The notes beneath the pieces were generated by a model. The model did no database searches and was not told where the DNA came from. It saw only the letters and a program-made list of their open reading frames with translations. A DNA stretch of 64,000 bases from Aselliscus stoliczkanus (taxonomy: Eukaryota > Chordata > Mammalia > Chiroptera > Hipposideridae): the NCBI GenBank assembly GCA_033961575.1, contig CM066728.1, positions 31,124,352 to 31,188,351 of the forward strand, read 5' to 3'. The position numbers and the translations under genes were made by a program. This document shows positions 48,970-61,199 of this stretch, piece after piece; positions within the stretch are counted from its first letter, which is position 1, and each line of letters opens with the position of its first letter.

Positions 48970-49700
48970 TATGTGTTCTCTTATCATTTGTTTTTCTAGC
49001 TCAATATCATGTTTTGAGATTCATTCTTATTGATGAGTGCAATGTTATTTATATAATTTTGACTGATTTATAATATTCCACTACATAGGTATCTAACATT
49101 TACTTATATATCTTATTATTGATTAACATTTGGATATTTTTCATATTTTGCTACTTTGATGAATGATAATATTATTTGTACATGTTCTTTTATACAAGTT
49201 TCTCCGTTGCAGTTATTCAAAATGAGATTTGAGAACAATTAATGATACATGAAATCAATTTAGTACAACACAACCAAAATCTTATGAAAATATAGAACAG
49301 TACTAAAAATATTAAAGCATTAAACATAAGAGTAATGATTGTTTTATGACATTTCATCTGTATGCATGTCTGTGTACATGGTCATAAATGTAAAGTTCTT
49401 AAGATCTGAAGACTCTCTACTTAGAATATATACCTAGGAATGTAATGGTAGATGTCCAACTTTTGCAAAATGAATGCATTGATGTATACTTCCAGTAGCA
49501 TTATAATAGTTTCCATTTCTCCACATCTTTAGTAACACTTGTCAGAATTCAGAATTTGATATCAACATTATACTGGTGTAAAATAAACATGAGGTATTCC
49601 CTCTGTTTATAATTTTTGAAGAATTGTTGTAAGGTTGAAAAGACTGTTTCTTGAGACTATTAATAACTTGTCTTTAACATCTTTAGATTTGTGGCTTCTG
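48970..49700 (-). mobile_element. Old L1 3' region (antisense)
   Basis: 'atcatgttttgagattcatt', 'atttataatattccactaca', 'attaacatttggatattttt', 'ttgctactttgatgaatgat' and, after a gap, 'tatatacctaggaatgtaat', 'atttctccacatctttagta' follow the antisense L1 3' end. About 49,206-49,400 does not fit and may be an insert. Highly diverged. Confidence 0.6.
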
Positions 49701-50940
49701 TATGAGAAGCCATGTGTAGGTAACACATGAAGAATTTCTATTTCTCTCAGAATCAGTTTTGATAAGTTATATTCTCCTAGAAATATATTTATTTCATCCA
49801 GATTTTCAAATTTTTTGGCACAAAAGCATTCAGAATTTCAACTTTTTTCTTTATAATTCTGCATCATCTATACCTACTTTTTTCATTTGTAATATTTTTA
49901 TATATAAATACTTTTTTTTTCTTCTTTCTGGAGTTGTCTGTTTTATTAGCTATTTAAATAATCAGTATTTAGTATGTTGGTCCTCTCTATATAATTATTG
50001 GTTTCTATTTCATTAAGTTCCTCTTTAATTTATATTGCTTGATGATGAAATGCCCATGCCAATATTATGGCTTTATGGAACTGACAACACTCTACTCATT
50101 ATGAGCAGTTCAGGTAACATAGTAACTTCATGGTGGATATAAGGAAAAGTAGATAGTAAAAATAGTGATTCTAATGAGAAGAGGCCAGAAATCGGAAGAA
50201 ATATCAAAGAAAAGAGAGACATGTGAAAGATATAATTTAGTATTTAAAAGTTCTAAGGAAATTGAGTGAGTTGAGGAAAATATTTTTAAAAATTAAAAAG
50301 CTACACACTATATTGATGGACTATATACGCCTATTTGGGTTTATAAAATGGGGTATGGCCATACAGTGCAAAGAACTCTAATCTTGAATTAAGACTTGAT
50401 TTATCTTTTACTATAACATCTGTTAATAGTAGACTAAGAAATTGGGATCATCTTCTCACTAAAGACAACTATAAAAGATAGGCACAGCTAACTAATTTCA
50501 TTAAGGCTTCAGAAAGTTACAAAAGTTGCAAAGAACTACTGGCTTAGATCTGGAAAAGGATTCCAGCTGAACATGAGCCATGCTTACAAGTTACTTTCAT
50601 CCTTGCTTCTGAGGTACTGAGACGCTGGATGTTACTTGCGACTCACAGCTATACAGGGCTAGGAGGAAAGGCATTTGAGTCTAGAGCCTGTGAGGAATGA
50701 GGGGCTAGTAAACCTTCTTCTCTTTAAGTGGGGGACCAAAATGCTGTTTCTCAAAATAAGAACTGCAACTCAGCTCAAATCATTTTAATTATTAAACTTT
50801 ATTCAGGCAATCCCAGCATGCTAGGATTCCCAACTAAATGGAAAAAACAAATTAAAATTATTTCTGGTAGAAGATAACATTGTCCTGAGCTTCAAATCAT
50901 TTCTACAAACAATTTTGAAAATAAACTATCAGGCACAAAA
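49701..50940. other. AT-rich single-copy DNA
   Basis: Runs of T and AT-rich stretches; no repeat named and no gene. The 85-codon frame at 49,759-50,016 is Phe/Ile/Tyr-rich, as expected for random AT-rich DNA. Confidence 0.35.
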
Positions 50941-51029
50941 TGATATCAACAATTATGTAAAAAGAAACACTTAGCAAAAATATCAAACACTATACAGTCC
51001 CACAGGGAATATAGACATAGTAATTGGTA

Positions 51030-51960
51030 GAATTTAAAATAGTTTATTTACTCCATGCTAAAAGATAAAAGAATTCATTGAAAATTCTTTAGGAAAAAAA
51101 ACTTAGAAAGGTGCACTAGAAATAAAAAATGCAGTAGCCTAAATTCAGAATTCTGTAGATGAGTTTAATAGTTGATTAAACACAGCTGAAGAGAAAATTG
51201 ATACATTGGAAAACTGGTCAGAAAAAACTCTCCAGAATAAATAATTAAGAGCTAAGATGATGAAAACTGCTGAGAAAGAAATAGACATAAATAATACAAT
51301 GAGAAATTTAAAATATTTGTAAGTTAATTCCTGGAGAGAAGTTAAATAGGAGAGAAGGGATGGAACAGAAGTAGTTCCTAGAGAAGTAATGACTCAGGAC
51401 TTTATAAAACTTTCCAAAACTGGTGATTAGACATCACTCCACACATTCAACAAGTCCCATGAACCCTAAACATCCTAGCACATCCTGGAATAACTGCAGA
51501 AAACCCGACAGAGAGAAAATGTTTAAAATATCCAGAGTAGAAAGAAAAACAAAATTTTAAAGACCTTTAATGGGCAACAAATAGCCTACCTCTCAACAGA
51601 AACAATGACAACCAGAGAACAATGGAATAATATCCTTAAATTGCTGTCAGAAATAACTGTTAACTAAATTTTCTTTCTTTTTTTTTTTTTTGAGGGCAGT
51701 GTCACTGGCCCTCACATGTGGGACCAAACGGGGTCTGCTGGCTTCCCAAGCCAGTACTTAACCGTCGCGCCACTCGGCCGGCCCTAGATTTTCTTTTACC
51801 CAAGAAAATGTCCTTTGATAATGAAGATGCATTACCAATATTTTCAGACCAATATATTCTGAAAGAATTCAAGACTAGCAGTCACTCACGGAAGAAAACT
51901 TTTGGGATAGTTTTCAAGAAAAATAAAAATAATCACAGATGCAATGTTGAAGAGGCATGT
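51030..51960 (+). mobile_element. HAL1 (half-L1) ORF1-type remnant, interrupted by a SINE
   Basis: Sense sequence such as 'cagctgaagagaaaattgat', 'cattggaaaactggtcagaa', 'cctctcaacagaaacaatga', 'caaccagagaacaatggaat', and beyond the SINE 'aatattttcagaccaatata' and 'gaaagaattcaagactagca' resembles HAL1/L1 ORF1 in its coiled-coil and C-terminal part. A family I SINE splits it at 51,677-51,783. No open frame is left. Confidence 0.6.
51677..51783 (-). mobile_element. tRNA-derived SINE, family I, minus strand
   Basis: On the minus strand: 'gggccggccgagtggcgcga', 'aagtactggcttgggaagcc', 'agcagaccccgtttggtccc' and 'atgtgagggccagtgacact' and an A tail. The flanks ctaaattttcttt (51,664-51,676) and ctagattttcttt (51,784-51,796) are a 13-bp duplication with one mismatch. 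It sits inside the HAL1 remnant. Confidence 0.88.
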
Positions 51961-53400
51961 ACAAATTAAAAAAATGGTAAAGATGAATTTTGAAATGAGT
52001 TATTACTGAGATATTTGGTAAGTATTGAAGTACTACTTGTGGATAAATAATTATTTCTAGGGTAGGTGTATAGTTTTTTCCTGAAAAAAGGGAGGACAGT
52101 GGCTCTTAGCTACTTACTGTCATGCTTTTGACCACCCATTATTGTCCATGTGACTTTGGTGTGGGAACTCCTCAGTTTCATTTTGTGGGAACAAGAACCA
52201 CATCCCACACAGCTCAGCACTATGCAAACCATAGGAGTTCCTTCATCTATGTGGAATCAGGGTTTCCAAATAGCCTGAAGATCTCATAGGCTAACAGCAT
52301 CTAATAATTGTAAACTAAGAGGATCAGAAACATGAGAATGAAAAGAATTAGCATCCATTCCCACTCGGCTCATTCAGAGACTATAAAATGGTGACTTAAT
52401 TTTATTTAAAGATTGAATTGTAATTTGTTTTGAGGTCAAAACCTGTGTTCTCTAGGATTCAGAGCTACCAGCTGATGTTTAAAACCTGTTTGGGGGGTCA
52501 ATGCCCACATTCTGGATACAGAACCTATCAAAACGCTGTATTTATTCATATCACACAGGGCAATCAATATTTCCTTGCATTACCAGTGATTCAGCTGGCT
52601 TAGCTCAGTCCCTACAGGACTAGTGATGGAGACAAGCCCTGGCTCCTGGGCTCCCTGCAGGCATGTCATGTCTCTGTATTAAAGATAAAAAGGGCTGAGG
52701 AAGGGAGTTGTAGAAAGAAGGATACAAGCCACAGGAATACAAAGAAAGAAGCATGCAAAAGTGACCATGATATTTCAGCACAGAGAAATTTGACTTAGTT
52801 GCATGAATTAGTAAGAAAACCAAGACGATTTAGGGAGACATTTAAATTACAAAATATTTTTAGTGAAATGGCCTTACTTTTCAGTAAATACACAATAAAA
52901 TAGCTGTCTCACAGAGATGTGACAGGTGTCTTCAAGAAAATGAATAAATCATTTGTCATTAACATGTCAGGTATAGATGGTTGATTGATCCTGAGTCCTA
53001 AAAACATCATACATTGTACATTTCCCTGGAACTCTGTTTATAGTAGTAAGTGAAATAGCTGTTTTTATGTTTTAAGTAAAAATTTAAATTGGGGCTCATG
53101 TTTTCAACAGAAATATTAAAATTGTTGGTAAGATACAAATAAATTTAAAATACTATAATTTAAAAATTGCTTTAAATATATCCCTATGTATAACAATTTC
53201 TATGTTTTAGCTACAGATAAATAACTTATTTTAATTCACTAGTTAAATAACCTTTTCACATACTATTAAAAAGAGAAATACAGCAAAATTCAATAGGGTT
53301 CAGATATTCTTGTATAAGATGCCTTATTTTTTTTCTTATTTAAAAAAATCTATTTTTATCTAGTGGCTTGCTATTTGTATCATAGGACAATTCTACCCCC
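51961..53400. other. Single-copy DNA, no gene supported
   Basis: No named repeat or conserved frame. Confidence 0.35.
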
Positions 53401-54060
53401 TGGAATAATCCACATTAACCAATGAATCTCTAGGCAGGTAACCAAACTGCTTTGGAAAAAAAAAAAATGTTTTTTAATCCTGTCGAATCCCTATAGCACT
53501 GCTGACAGCTAACATTCAAAAAAGAGAGACACTGCCAAATACCTCAAAGTTCAGAGGACATCTGAAACGTATTGTTCAGTGCTTTCTTGGAACACCTTTA
53601 TAAATACTTGATTACATTGTAAGACACACTGCTTGGAGTGTCTAAATTTGAAACAAAGAATGATTGCCCATTACTTAATCTTGAAAAAGATTTTTTGTCT
53701 CATTTACTCTGCAAAATTGTCATGGAGGCATTCAGAAAGAAATCTGGGAGTAGTTTTTGCATGAGAGCAAGCCAACATCAAAATATTCCTTATTTATTAT
53801 CCTCCTAAAATTATGGTCATAATGCAATTATGCAAATGAGGACTTGCAATCACATTGAGTATTTGTTCCAGATTTGAGGCAAATACTTATTAGATCGGAG
53901 CACTTAAAAGAAAACAAGAACTCACCACCAACAGAACACAGGGAACGTGAAAGAGCATGAGAAATTCCCATTGGAACAGTTCCCAATGAGTTGCATAAAT
54001 AAAGGTAGGGTTTGCTGAAGCGTCCCTCCCACCCTCTCCATTTTCTGAGAAAGAAGCATG
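53400..54060. other. Possible conserved noncoding block
   Basis: Non-repetitive sequence of even complexity with an octamer-type POU motif ('attatgcaaatgag') at about 53,827-53,840 and several AT-core motifs. No reading frame. The texture suggests a regulatory element, but this is an inference from one sequence. Confidence 0.3.
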
Positions 54061-54122
54061 CTTAGTTTGAGGAATGAAGCATGGCTCAAGCAGTCTTCCT
54101 CACCTCTTCTATCCTGAGTCCT

Positions 54123-54138
54123 GGGGGGTGGGGTGGGG

Positions 54139-54184
<46 letters not shown>
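54123..54184. repeat. G-rich run and (GT)n microsatellite
   Basis: Three G runs (6, 4 and 4 G) at 54,123-54,138 followed by about 22 GT units at 54,141-54,184. The Val/Cys repeat frames over it are artefacts. Alternating purine-pyrimidine DNA of this kind can adopt Z-form. Confidence 0.95.
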
Positions 54185-54186
<2 letters not shown>

Positions 54187-54884
54187 CCTTTTTATATCCA
54201 CCAGCTTTCTATAGCTTTATCCTGCTCCTCAGACCCTTCCACAAAAGATTTCCAGCAGAGAGCAGCTGGTAACCCATATTGGCTGCTTTCCCCAGACTCA
54301 GGGAGCTTTCACAGGAAATCAATGGATGCTTATTTTGCCCTGTACTGAGGTTTTATGTGTGGACTGACATGGCTTCAACCATACTGATCCATTCTACAGA
54401 GCTATTTCCATTCAGATGTGCCTCTTTACAAATAGCGGAAATTAGTGGAGGGCCACTGTCAAACTGCTTGTCACATCTTGTTTTCAATCTGTTGAAATCA
54501 GGTTTATAGCGTCCTATTCAGAAACCTAGGCTCCTTTTGAGTTAGTTGAACAATGCATTTCAGGAGTTCTATCAGGCGGTAAATGCAGAACTTCACATTG
54601 CTATTAAAAAATAATCAAAATGATTAGGCTTTTGAATTTTTTGAAGGAACTTATTTGCATGGAATTTGTTGTTTCAATTGCACGATGTTATTTATTCCTG
54701 GGTATTCATCTCTCTAGCGTGTAAAAGTATTCCTAATTCATTTGTCTGTATTGGAGCTGCATAGTATGGATACGTTCTGGCGATTTAGCTGCACTGAATG
54801 AACAACTACCCAAGTACTGCAAGCATGAATACAGATAGTTAGTACCACGTCATACCATGCTAGTATGCCCTAAGTCTCCAAACA
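54185..54884. other. Single-copy DNA, no gene supported
   Basis: No named repeat. The part at about 54,540-54,740 again has AT-core motifs ('aaaatgattaggc', 'ttatttgcatgg') and may belong with the preceding possible regulatory block. Confidence 0.35.
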
Positions 54885-54887
54885 AAT

Positions 54888-55130
54888 AATACTGAACACT
54901 TATTGAATGTATACCATGCATCAGGCCATAAGAAAATACTTAGCAGCTTATTTAATTCTCACAAGAACCTTTGAGGTAGCTACTGATATGATCCTCATTT
55001 TATAAATAAAGCGATTGAGGTTTAAAGTGATTAAGTAACTTGCTCAAAGTGTTATAATTTGTTAGAGGTTGAGCCCAACTGTCTAACTCCAGAGCCTAGT
55101 AATATCTATGCAATACTGATTTCTCGTAAA
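54888..55130 (-). repeat. MIR SINE, nearly complete (antisense)
   Basis: 'actgaacacttattgaatgt', 'ataccatgcatcaggccata', 'tatttaattctcacaagaac', 'ctttgaggtagctactgata', 'gatcctcattttataaataa', 'gattaagtaacttgctcaaa', 'gagcccaactgtctaactcc' and 'agagcctagtaatatctatg' give the full antisense MIR order over about 240 bp. Confidence 0.85.
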
Positions 55131-55157
55131 ACATTGCTTAACTTCAGGGTTACTTTT

Positions 55158-56266
55158 TTGTTTATTTAGTATCTTTTAAAAAATTTTATTAAGTGTATTG
55201 GGGTGACATTGTTCAGTAAAATTATATAGGTTTCAAGTGTACAATTCTGTAATATATCATCTATATGTAGCACTGAGTGTTCACCACCAAGAGTCAATTC
55301 TTCTATCATTATATATTTGACCCCCTTTGCCCTCTTCTACCAACCTCCTCCTCCCTTACACTCTGGTAAACACTAAACTTTTTTTTTATGTGTATGAATT
55401 TTTGTTTGTTTGTCTTATTTGTTTCTTTCTTTCAGTTTTATATCCCACATATGAGTGCTATCATATGGTTCTCAACTTTTTCTGACTTATTTAGCTTAGC
55501 AAGATAATCTGAAGATCCATCCATGTTTTTGTAAATGGCGGTATCTCACCTCTTTTTATGGTCAAGTAATATTCCACTTATTATATATATATTCCATCAA
55601 AGGACACTTCAGTTGTTTCCATGTCTTGGCCACTGTGAATAATGCTGCAATGAACATAGGGGTATGTATATCTTTATGGATAAATGTTTTCAAGTATTTT
55701 GGGTAGACACCCAGAAGAGGGATTGCTGGGTCACATGGTAATTCTATTCTTAATTTTTTGTGGAAAACTCCATACTGTTTTCCACAGTGGCTATACTAAT
55801 TTACATTTTCACTAGCAGTGTATGAGGGTTCCTTTTTCTCCACAACTTCTCCAACATTCGTTAATACTTGTCTTACTGATTATAGCCATTCTAACAGGTG
55901 TGAGGTGGTATCTCATTGTGGTTTTGGTTTGCTAATGAAGTTAAGAATTTTTCATATATCTGTTGGCCATTTGTATGTCTTCTTTGAGGAAATTTCTGTT
56001 CAGGTCCTCTGCCTATTTTTTAATTAAATTGTTCTTTTGTTGTTGAGTTGTATGAGTTCTTTATATATTTTGGAGGTGTTGTTTGCAAATATCTTCTCCC
56101 ATTCAGTTGGTTGCCTCTTTATTTTGTTGATGGTTTATTTTGCTGTGCAGACGCTTTTTAGTTTGATATAGTCCCATTCATTTAATTTTACTTTTACTTC
56201 CCTTGCCTTTGAGGTCAAATTCATAAAATCCTCTCTAAACCCAAGATACATAAGTTTAGTACTCAT
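55158..56266 (-). mobile_element. 5'-truncated L1 (antisense) with target duplication
   Basis: Minus-strand L1 covering the C-terminal part of ORF2 and the 3'UTR, 1.1 kb. Signs: 'ggtgtgaggtggtatctcat' (55,898), 'tttgaggaaatttctgttca' (55,983), 'tttgatatagtcccattcat' (56,161), and the 3'UTR antisense 'attatataggtttcaagtgt' at the left. It is bracketed by cttcagggttactttt (55,142-55,157) and cttcagggtcactttt (56,267-56,282), a 16-bp duplication with one mismatch. The left side begins with the T-rich complement of the A tail, as expected. Frames are broken. Confidence 0.88.
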
Positions 56267-56282
56267 CTTCAGGGTCACTTTT

Positions 56283-56920
56283 AACGTTCAGTGTGCGAAT
56301 GTCCCCGGAAAGCTAAACAATGCCTAGATTTGGCCTGGTATTAGAATTGACCATAGTCTATGGATAGAAAGGTAAAGTAAAACTTGACACATTTGATTAG
56401 CCCCATAGATACTGCAGTTTTGGTCTGCCGAGAAAAGATGACAGGTTTTAATGTGGCGCTAAACTGTGATGGAGAAGGTAAGTGAGGTTTAAAATAAGAA
56501 GATAAACAGATTAAAGGACATATTCTATACAATATGGCAGAGAAAAGGTACACTTAGGAACAACCCACATATGGTCAAGGGTGCAGATTTACAAATATGC
56601 CTTCTCTGTGCAATGTTTCTAATAGGGAAAATTGCCAGGTAGTGCTACTGGATGCTGCTAGATGGACTATTATCCAATAGGACACAGAGATTATTAGGTT
56701 AGAGAGGGAAGACTGCTCTGTAATCTCAGGCTTCTCCTCCCATCCAATGTACAACAATTTTCTTTTACTTTTTTGAAATTAAAAATACTTAATGAATCCC
56801 CTAAAATGAAGTACTATTAAGATAAAACATTAGTTATTTGAAGGGGTTTTCTGAGGAATGGTTGAAAGATAAAATACTGTAAACAAATTTTCAATCTCCT
56901 ATGATCTATTTTTTTGTCAA
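56283..56920. other. Single-copy DNA, no gene supported
   Basis: No named repeat; short frames only. Confidence 0.35.
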
Positions 56921-57655
56921 CCATCTTTATAAGGAATATGAGTAACTATACATGTTTTTGTACTTCAACTACCTGGATATGTACCCAGAAACATTATACA
57001 AAATTATTTCACGTATTTTGTAAATTTTACAAATTATATCATACTATAAATGTGCCTTAGTTGTTTCATTCTACTTACATTTTGGAAATATATATTGAAT
57101 ATTATATATCTATTCTAGAATACTTGTTTTAAATGCTGTACATAGGATTCCACTTAATGAATATACCATCATTTATTATTTTGTTTGCTGATGAATAATT
57201 TCTGTGGTTTCCAAGTTTTCTCTATTATAAATACTACAATGTAGCACTCTAAAAATATCCCCTTATACAAATGATGGACATTTCTTAAGATGATATCCTT
57301 ATGAATGGCAATGCTAGGTCAAAAGGTGTGTGCATTTTCAATTTCAGTTATTTTGACATATTGTTTTCCTAATTAGCTGTAGCAATTTATATGACTTCCT
57401 GCAGTACTGAGTTTTTTCCAATGGCCTCTTCAACATGGTGTATAGCTTTCTGTTTGTTTGTTTTTGCCAATATGACATACAAAAAGAGATATAGTTTTCA
57501 TTTTAATTTCCAGAATTACTAGTGAAGTTAAAGATATTTTACTATGATTATAGCTATGCAGGTTTAAATATTGTGCCCATTTATTTTTCTAAATTGGGCT
57601 ATAATGTTTTTGTTTAACAATTTGTAGAAATTCTTGATACTAATTTATACTCATA
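56921..57655 (-). mobile_element. Old L1 3' region (antisense)
   Basis: 'aggattccacttaatgaata', 'catcatttattattttgttt', 'ataaatactacaatgtagca', 'tgaatggcaatgctaggtca', 'tttgacatattgttttccta' and 'ttatatgacttcctgcagta' are the antisense of an old L1 terminal region. Heavily diverged. Confidence 0.6.
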
Positions 57656-57661
57656 AATTAT

Positions 57662-57702
<41 letters not shown>
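57662..57702. repeat. (GATA)n microsatellite, about 10 units
   Basis: Pure tetranucleotide run, likely length-polymorphic. Confidence 0.95.
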
Positions 57703-57837
57703 GAGTAACTATGTTTGTGAGTGTTCTACAAGACAAGAAAATATTTCTAAAACATTTTAACTTGGTAAATGAGCGATGTCTTGCAATATGAATAGTTTGT
57801 TTGCAGAACGAATTATGCTTGCAAACCAAAGTATTAC

Positions 57838-57857
57838 TGTGTGTGTGTGTGTGTGTA
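57838..57857. repeat. (GT)n microsatellite, about 10 units
   Basis: Short dinucleotide run followed by 'atagatacataaagatgtatg', itself tending to be ATG/ATA-rich. Confidence 0.9.
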
Positions 57858-59855
57858 TAGATACATAAAGATGTATGTATATGTCATTTATACTTATAGA
57901 AAATATATTCTACATTTCACTTTAAATGCTATCTTGATTATACAATGATTTCAAATTAAAATGGAATCTATTTTATAAGTTGTTTCCTTTTTGATATATG
58001 CTTTTTCTATGTCTCATTTAAGAAATTCTTACAAAGATGAACATGATGAAAATCTCTTCCTGTATATTGAGTAATTTTGTGACCATTTTGCCTTATTACT
58101 ACATTTATACTTTAATATGGTGATTGGTAAGAGCAACATAATCCTGAAAATTTCATATTGTAAAGAAATTTTTTTCAAGCCATCCCAATAAAAGCCTCAA
58201 AGTCAATCTATGCAAAAGGCTCACAGATGAGGTACACTTTGTGATAGCACCAGAATTCATAAAGGTAAGTGGGATCTGACATGACCTGTATATTCCAGCA
58301 CAAATCCTCTGCTTTTCAATCAGCTTGCAATGGCTATTGAATTCAATGTCATCATTCCCTTAGTCTACTGTCACAGTCACAATGCTGACCATGAAATTGT
58401 CATATTATTATTTCATGTGAGTGTGAATTCATCTCTCCACTGAGGTGGGGTTTGGACAGGAACAACAACAATTATAATAAAACAGTAAACTGTGAGTAAA
58501 TGATATGGGTTTTAGCAATAGAGTTTCTACTGACAATTATTTAACTTGGGTAAGTCAATTAACCTGTTCCAAAAGTCCTACTTGTTTCATGCCCTGGCTA
58601 CCAAGCTTGCTATGGGAACAAAATAAATGTCTTGAAAAATCTGAACCAAAACTAAGGTACTAACATAATTTATTTCATTAATCAGTACCTTCTATTACAC
58701 ATTTCTATACCATGGTAGATCATAAGTTATAACTGCAACATATGTACTTGTACATATATAAAATTTGTTGGGTTTCTCAATTTTCTCAATCTCTATGAAT
58801 AAAGATAAGAAAACGTATAATAGTCTACTTATCGTTCTAACCATTAACATTTATTTGTAACATAGTACATAGTCTGTTTTGGCTTTCTGACTTTCTGCTT
58901 CATTTTTTTTTCACTGAATGTCATCAATATTTCTTCCATTTATTTTCCCTTTAGTAGCCCACACACATATACCAAAAATGAAACTATTTTACTTTATTTA
59001 AATTATGCCCACAAACAAACTATTAAATTCTCATTTTCACTGGCTAGCTGTGAATTTTTCAATGCATATAATTGGGAAAAGTTCCGTTTGCCTAGATTTT
59101 TATGATTCATCTTTTTACATAAGAAGCTAACATATATAAAAGAAGAATGTTCAGGCTGGAAGAAATGACCTACCAAAAGAAACTGTTGGTTTCTTTCATC
59201 CAGAATCCATAGGTATATCCAAAAGACAGCTCATAAAATGCTATGGGATAGTCTTGACTTAAATGACAGAATACACCAGATGAATTTCTTATGTAATAAA
59301 TCTCATAACTCTGATTACCATGATATGTTTATTGTTAAACTCCATTCCCAGAAGGTTCATCTATCAATGCCCATCTTTCCCTAAAAAAAGAAAAGCTTTC
59401 ATTGTAGGGAATTTGGGGAGGAAGTATTCTCTTTCCTCTTACAAAAGCAAAAATATTTTATGCACCATATATTTTAACGGAATCCTGTGTGCAGAGACAA
59501 GGAAACACCCAACAAAAACCAAAGATATCAAATCACTTCTAAGGAATCAATTGAGTTTCCTACTGAGTTAAGTAATTGACATATCCAAGATTGCCTTCAG
59601 GACCCATTACTTACTTAAGATAATTTACCAACAGGTCATGAAAAGAACGTTATCTCTTTGGTCTGTCCTTATCACATCAACAACTATGCTAATTGACAAA
59701 TGATATGGTTTGCCAAATGAGAGCCTATTAAAGGTTGAACATCACCTGAGCTATAGGAAAGGAGATGCATGGGGGTTCTAGAATTGGAGAGTCAGGCATA
59801 CGCAATATTGGATACTGAAAGAAAACACACCTAAATATTAAGTTCTGATAAAAAT
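57858..59855. other. Single-copy DNA, no gene supported
   Basis: 2 kb without a convincing repeat or gene. About 58,490-58,570 has weak MIR-like words ('aatttgggtaagtc'-type, cttgggtaagtcaatt). About 58,850-58,950 looks like a very old antisense L1 end. Neither is strong. Confidence 0.35.
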
Positions 59856-60065
59856 AATTAGATCCAGAATTCTATTTCATTCTAATATTTAATCAAGTAT
59901 GAGGAGAAAAAAATTATTAGACATACAAGGATTCATACAACTTACCACCCAAAAACCTTTTCTGAAAGAATTTAATGAGAATATTTTGCAACAATATGAA
60001 AAATGAATCCAAAGAAGAGAAAGACATATATTGGGTTTTAAAAGTAAAACAGACACCTAAAAAAT
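59856..60065 (+). mobile_element. HAL1/L1 ORF1-type fragment (sense)
   Basis: 'agatccagaattctatttca', 'aatcaagtatgaggag', 'ttattagacatacaaggatt', 'cataccaccc'-like 'acttaccacccaaaaacc', 'ttttctgaaagaatttaatg' and 'atgaatccaaagaagagaaa' match the C-terminal part of HAL1 ORF1 in order. No open frame. Confidence 0.6.
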
Positions 60066-60994
60066 CAAAAGTAATCTCAGAATGTGAGCTATGCACCACA
60101 CAAATAAATAATATCACAATTTAGAATAGACATAGATTATCTAGAATTATATACAGTATGATTAAGAAGTCAGATTCTTCTGCAATTTTATGACAAGCAT
60201 AGTGTCCATTAATAGGAACAGGTCATGACAAAAGAATATGTTTTCATTACTTTACATTATTCACATTACTTGATGCTGTAATTAATAAAATTTATATAAT
60301 CATAATTTTAAATACATTAATTTTGGACTCCAATTTTAGACTCAAACTATAGACAAAGTTTGGAAATCTAAATTGTGTCTTGTAAACATTGGTTATCTAA
60401 TATAATATGGTATATCAAGATTGCAAGATATTGAAAGGAAGAGAAGTGGATGAAAATGGGGAGGGGTATACATTTTCTCATAAAAAATAGTAGGAAAAGT
60501 GATACAATTTTGAGGAATCAAAGTTATTAATACATTATACTATTATGTTATGTTCATAAAAATAACCATAATAATGTTCTTATCATGTATGATCATTATA
60601 ACCACCAGTAGAATATTTTTAAATGGATCTGACAGAAATATTTTGGGAGGGATGATAAGAGTAAATAAAATGTATCATATTATATGTTGGAGAGCCTGTA
60701 ATTACTATTTGTAGTTGATAAATCAGTAAATACATGTACAAGTAGATTATATAGAATTGTGGAGGTAGGCAGCCTCACCAGGTGTATTATCCACAAATGT
60801 GATGCAAGGAATTTGGCAGAAGAAGCAAGAGGATTTTCTTTCTTTTTTGCCGGTGAGTACTGTTTTAGTTTCCATCATCTCATGTACTACCATTTTTATA
60901 ATTAAAAATATATACAGCGAAAGAAAGGATACATGTATTTTTTTTTTTTTTTAATGTTTGAAGATATTCTGGCCTATCCGAAAGTGTTGGTCTT
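60066..60994. other. Single-copy DNA, no gene supported
   Basis: AT-rich; T run at about 60,938-60,952. One donor-like site 'gccggtgagtac' near 60,848 has no exon around it. Confidence 0.35.
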
Positions 60995-61171
60995 CAGTGT
61001 CATCCAATAAAATGTCTTAAGCATGGTATCACCACTAGCCAGGTGTGGCTACTGAGCATTTGAAATGTAGCTAGTGTGACTGAGAAACTGAATTTTTAAT
61101 TCACTAACCTAATTAATAAATTTAAGTAGCTACATGTATCTTTTGGCTACCATCCATGTAGGTCAGTGCAG
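60995..61171. mobile_element. Short nonautonomous DNA transposon (hAT-like)
   Basis: Begins 'cagtgtcatccaataaaatg' and ends 'ctaccatccatgtaggtcag' plus 'tgcag'. Between them are 'agccaggtgtggctactgag', 'catttgaaatgtagctagtg' and 'aaatttaagtagctacatgt'. This order matches a common mammalian element with inverted ends ('cagtgctgtccaatag...ctaccatattggacagcgcag'). Short internal deletion form, no coding capacity. Exact family not assigned. Confidence 0.65.
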
Positions 61172-61199
61172 TTCAAGATAAACAGTTCCTAATCTTTTA

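Noticed and set aside
54081..54348. Frames rich in alternating Val and Cys
   Set aside because: Translation of the (GT)n microsatellite.
57662..57857. Regular repeats as a possible CRISPR-like array
   Set aside because: Uniform GATA and GT microsatellites without spacers, in a mammalian genome.
60836..60862. Splice-donor-like 'ccggtgagtac' after a pyrimidine tract
   Set aside because: No open exon before it and no matching acceptor nearby; single consensus matches are common by chance.
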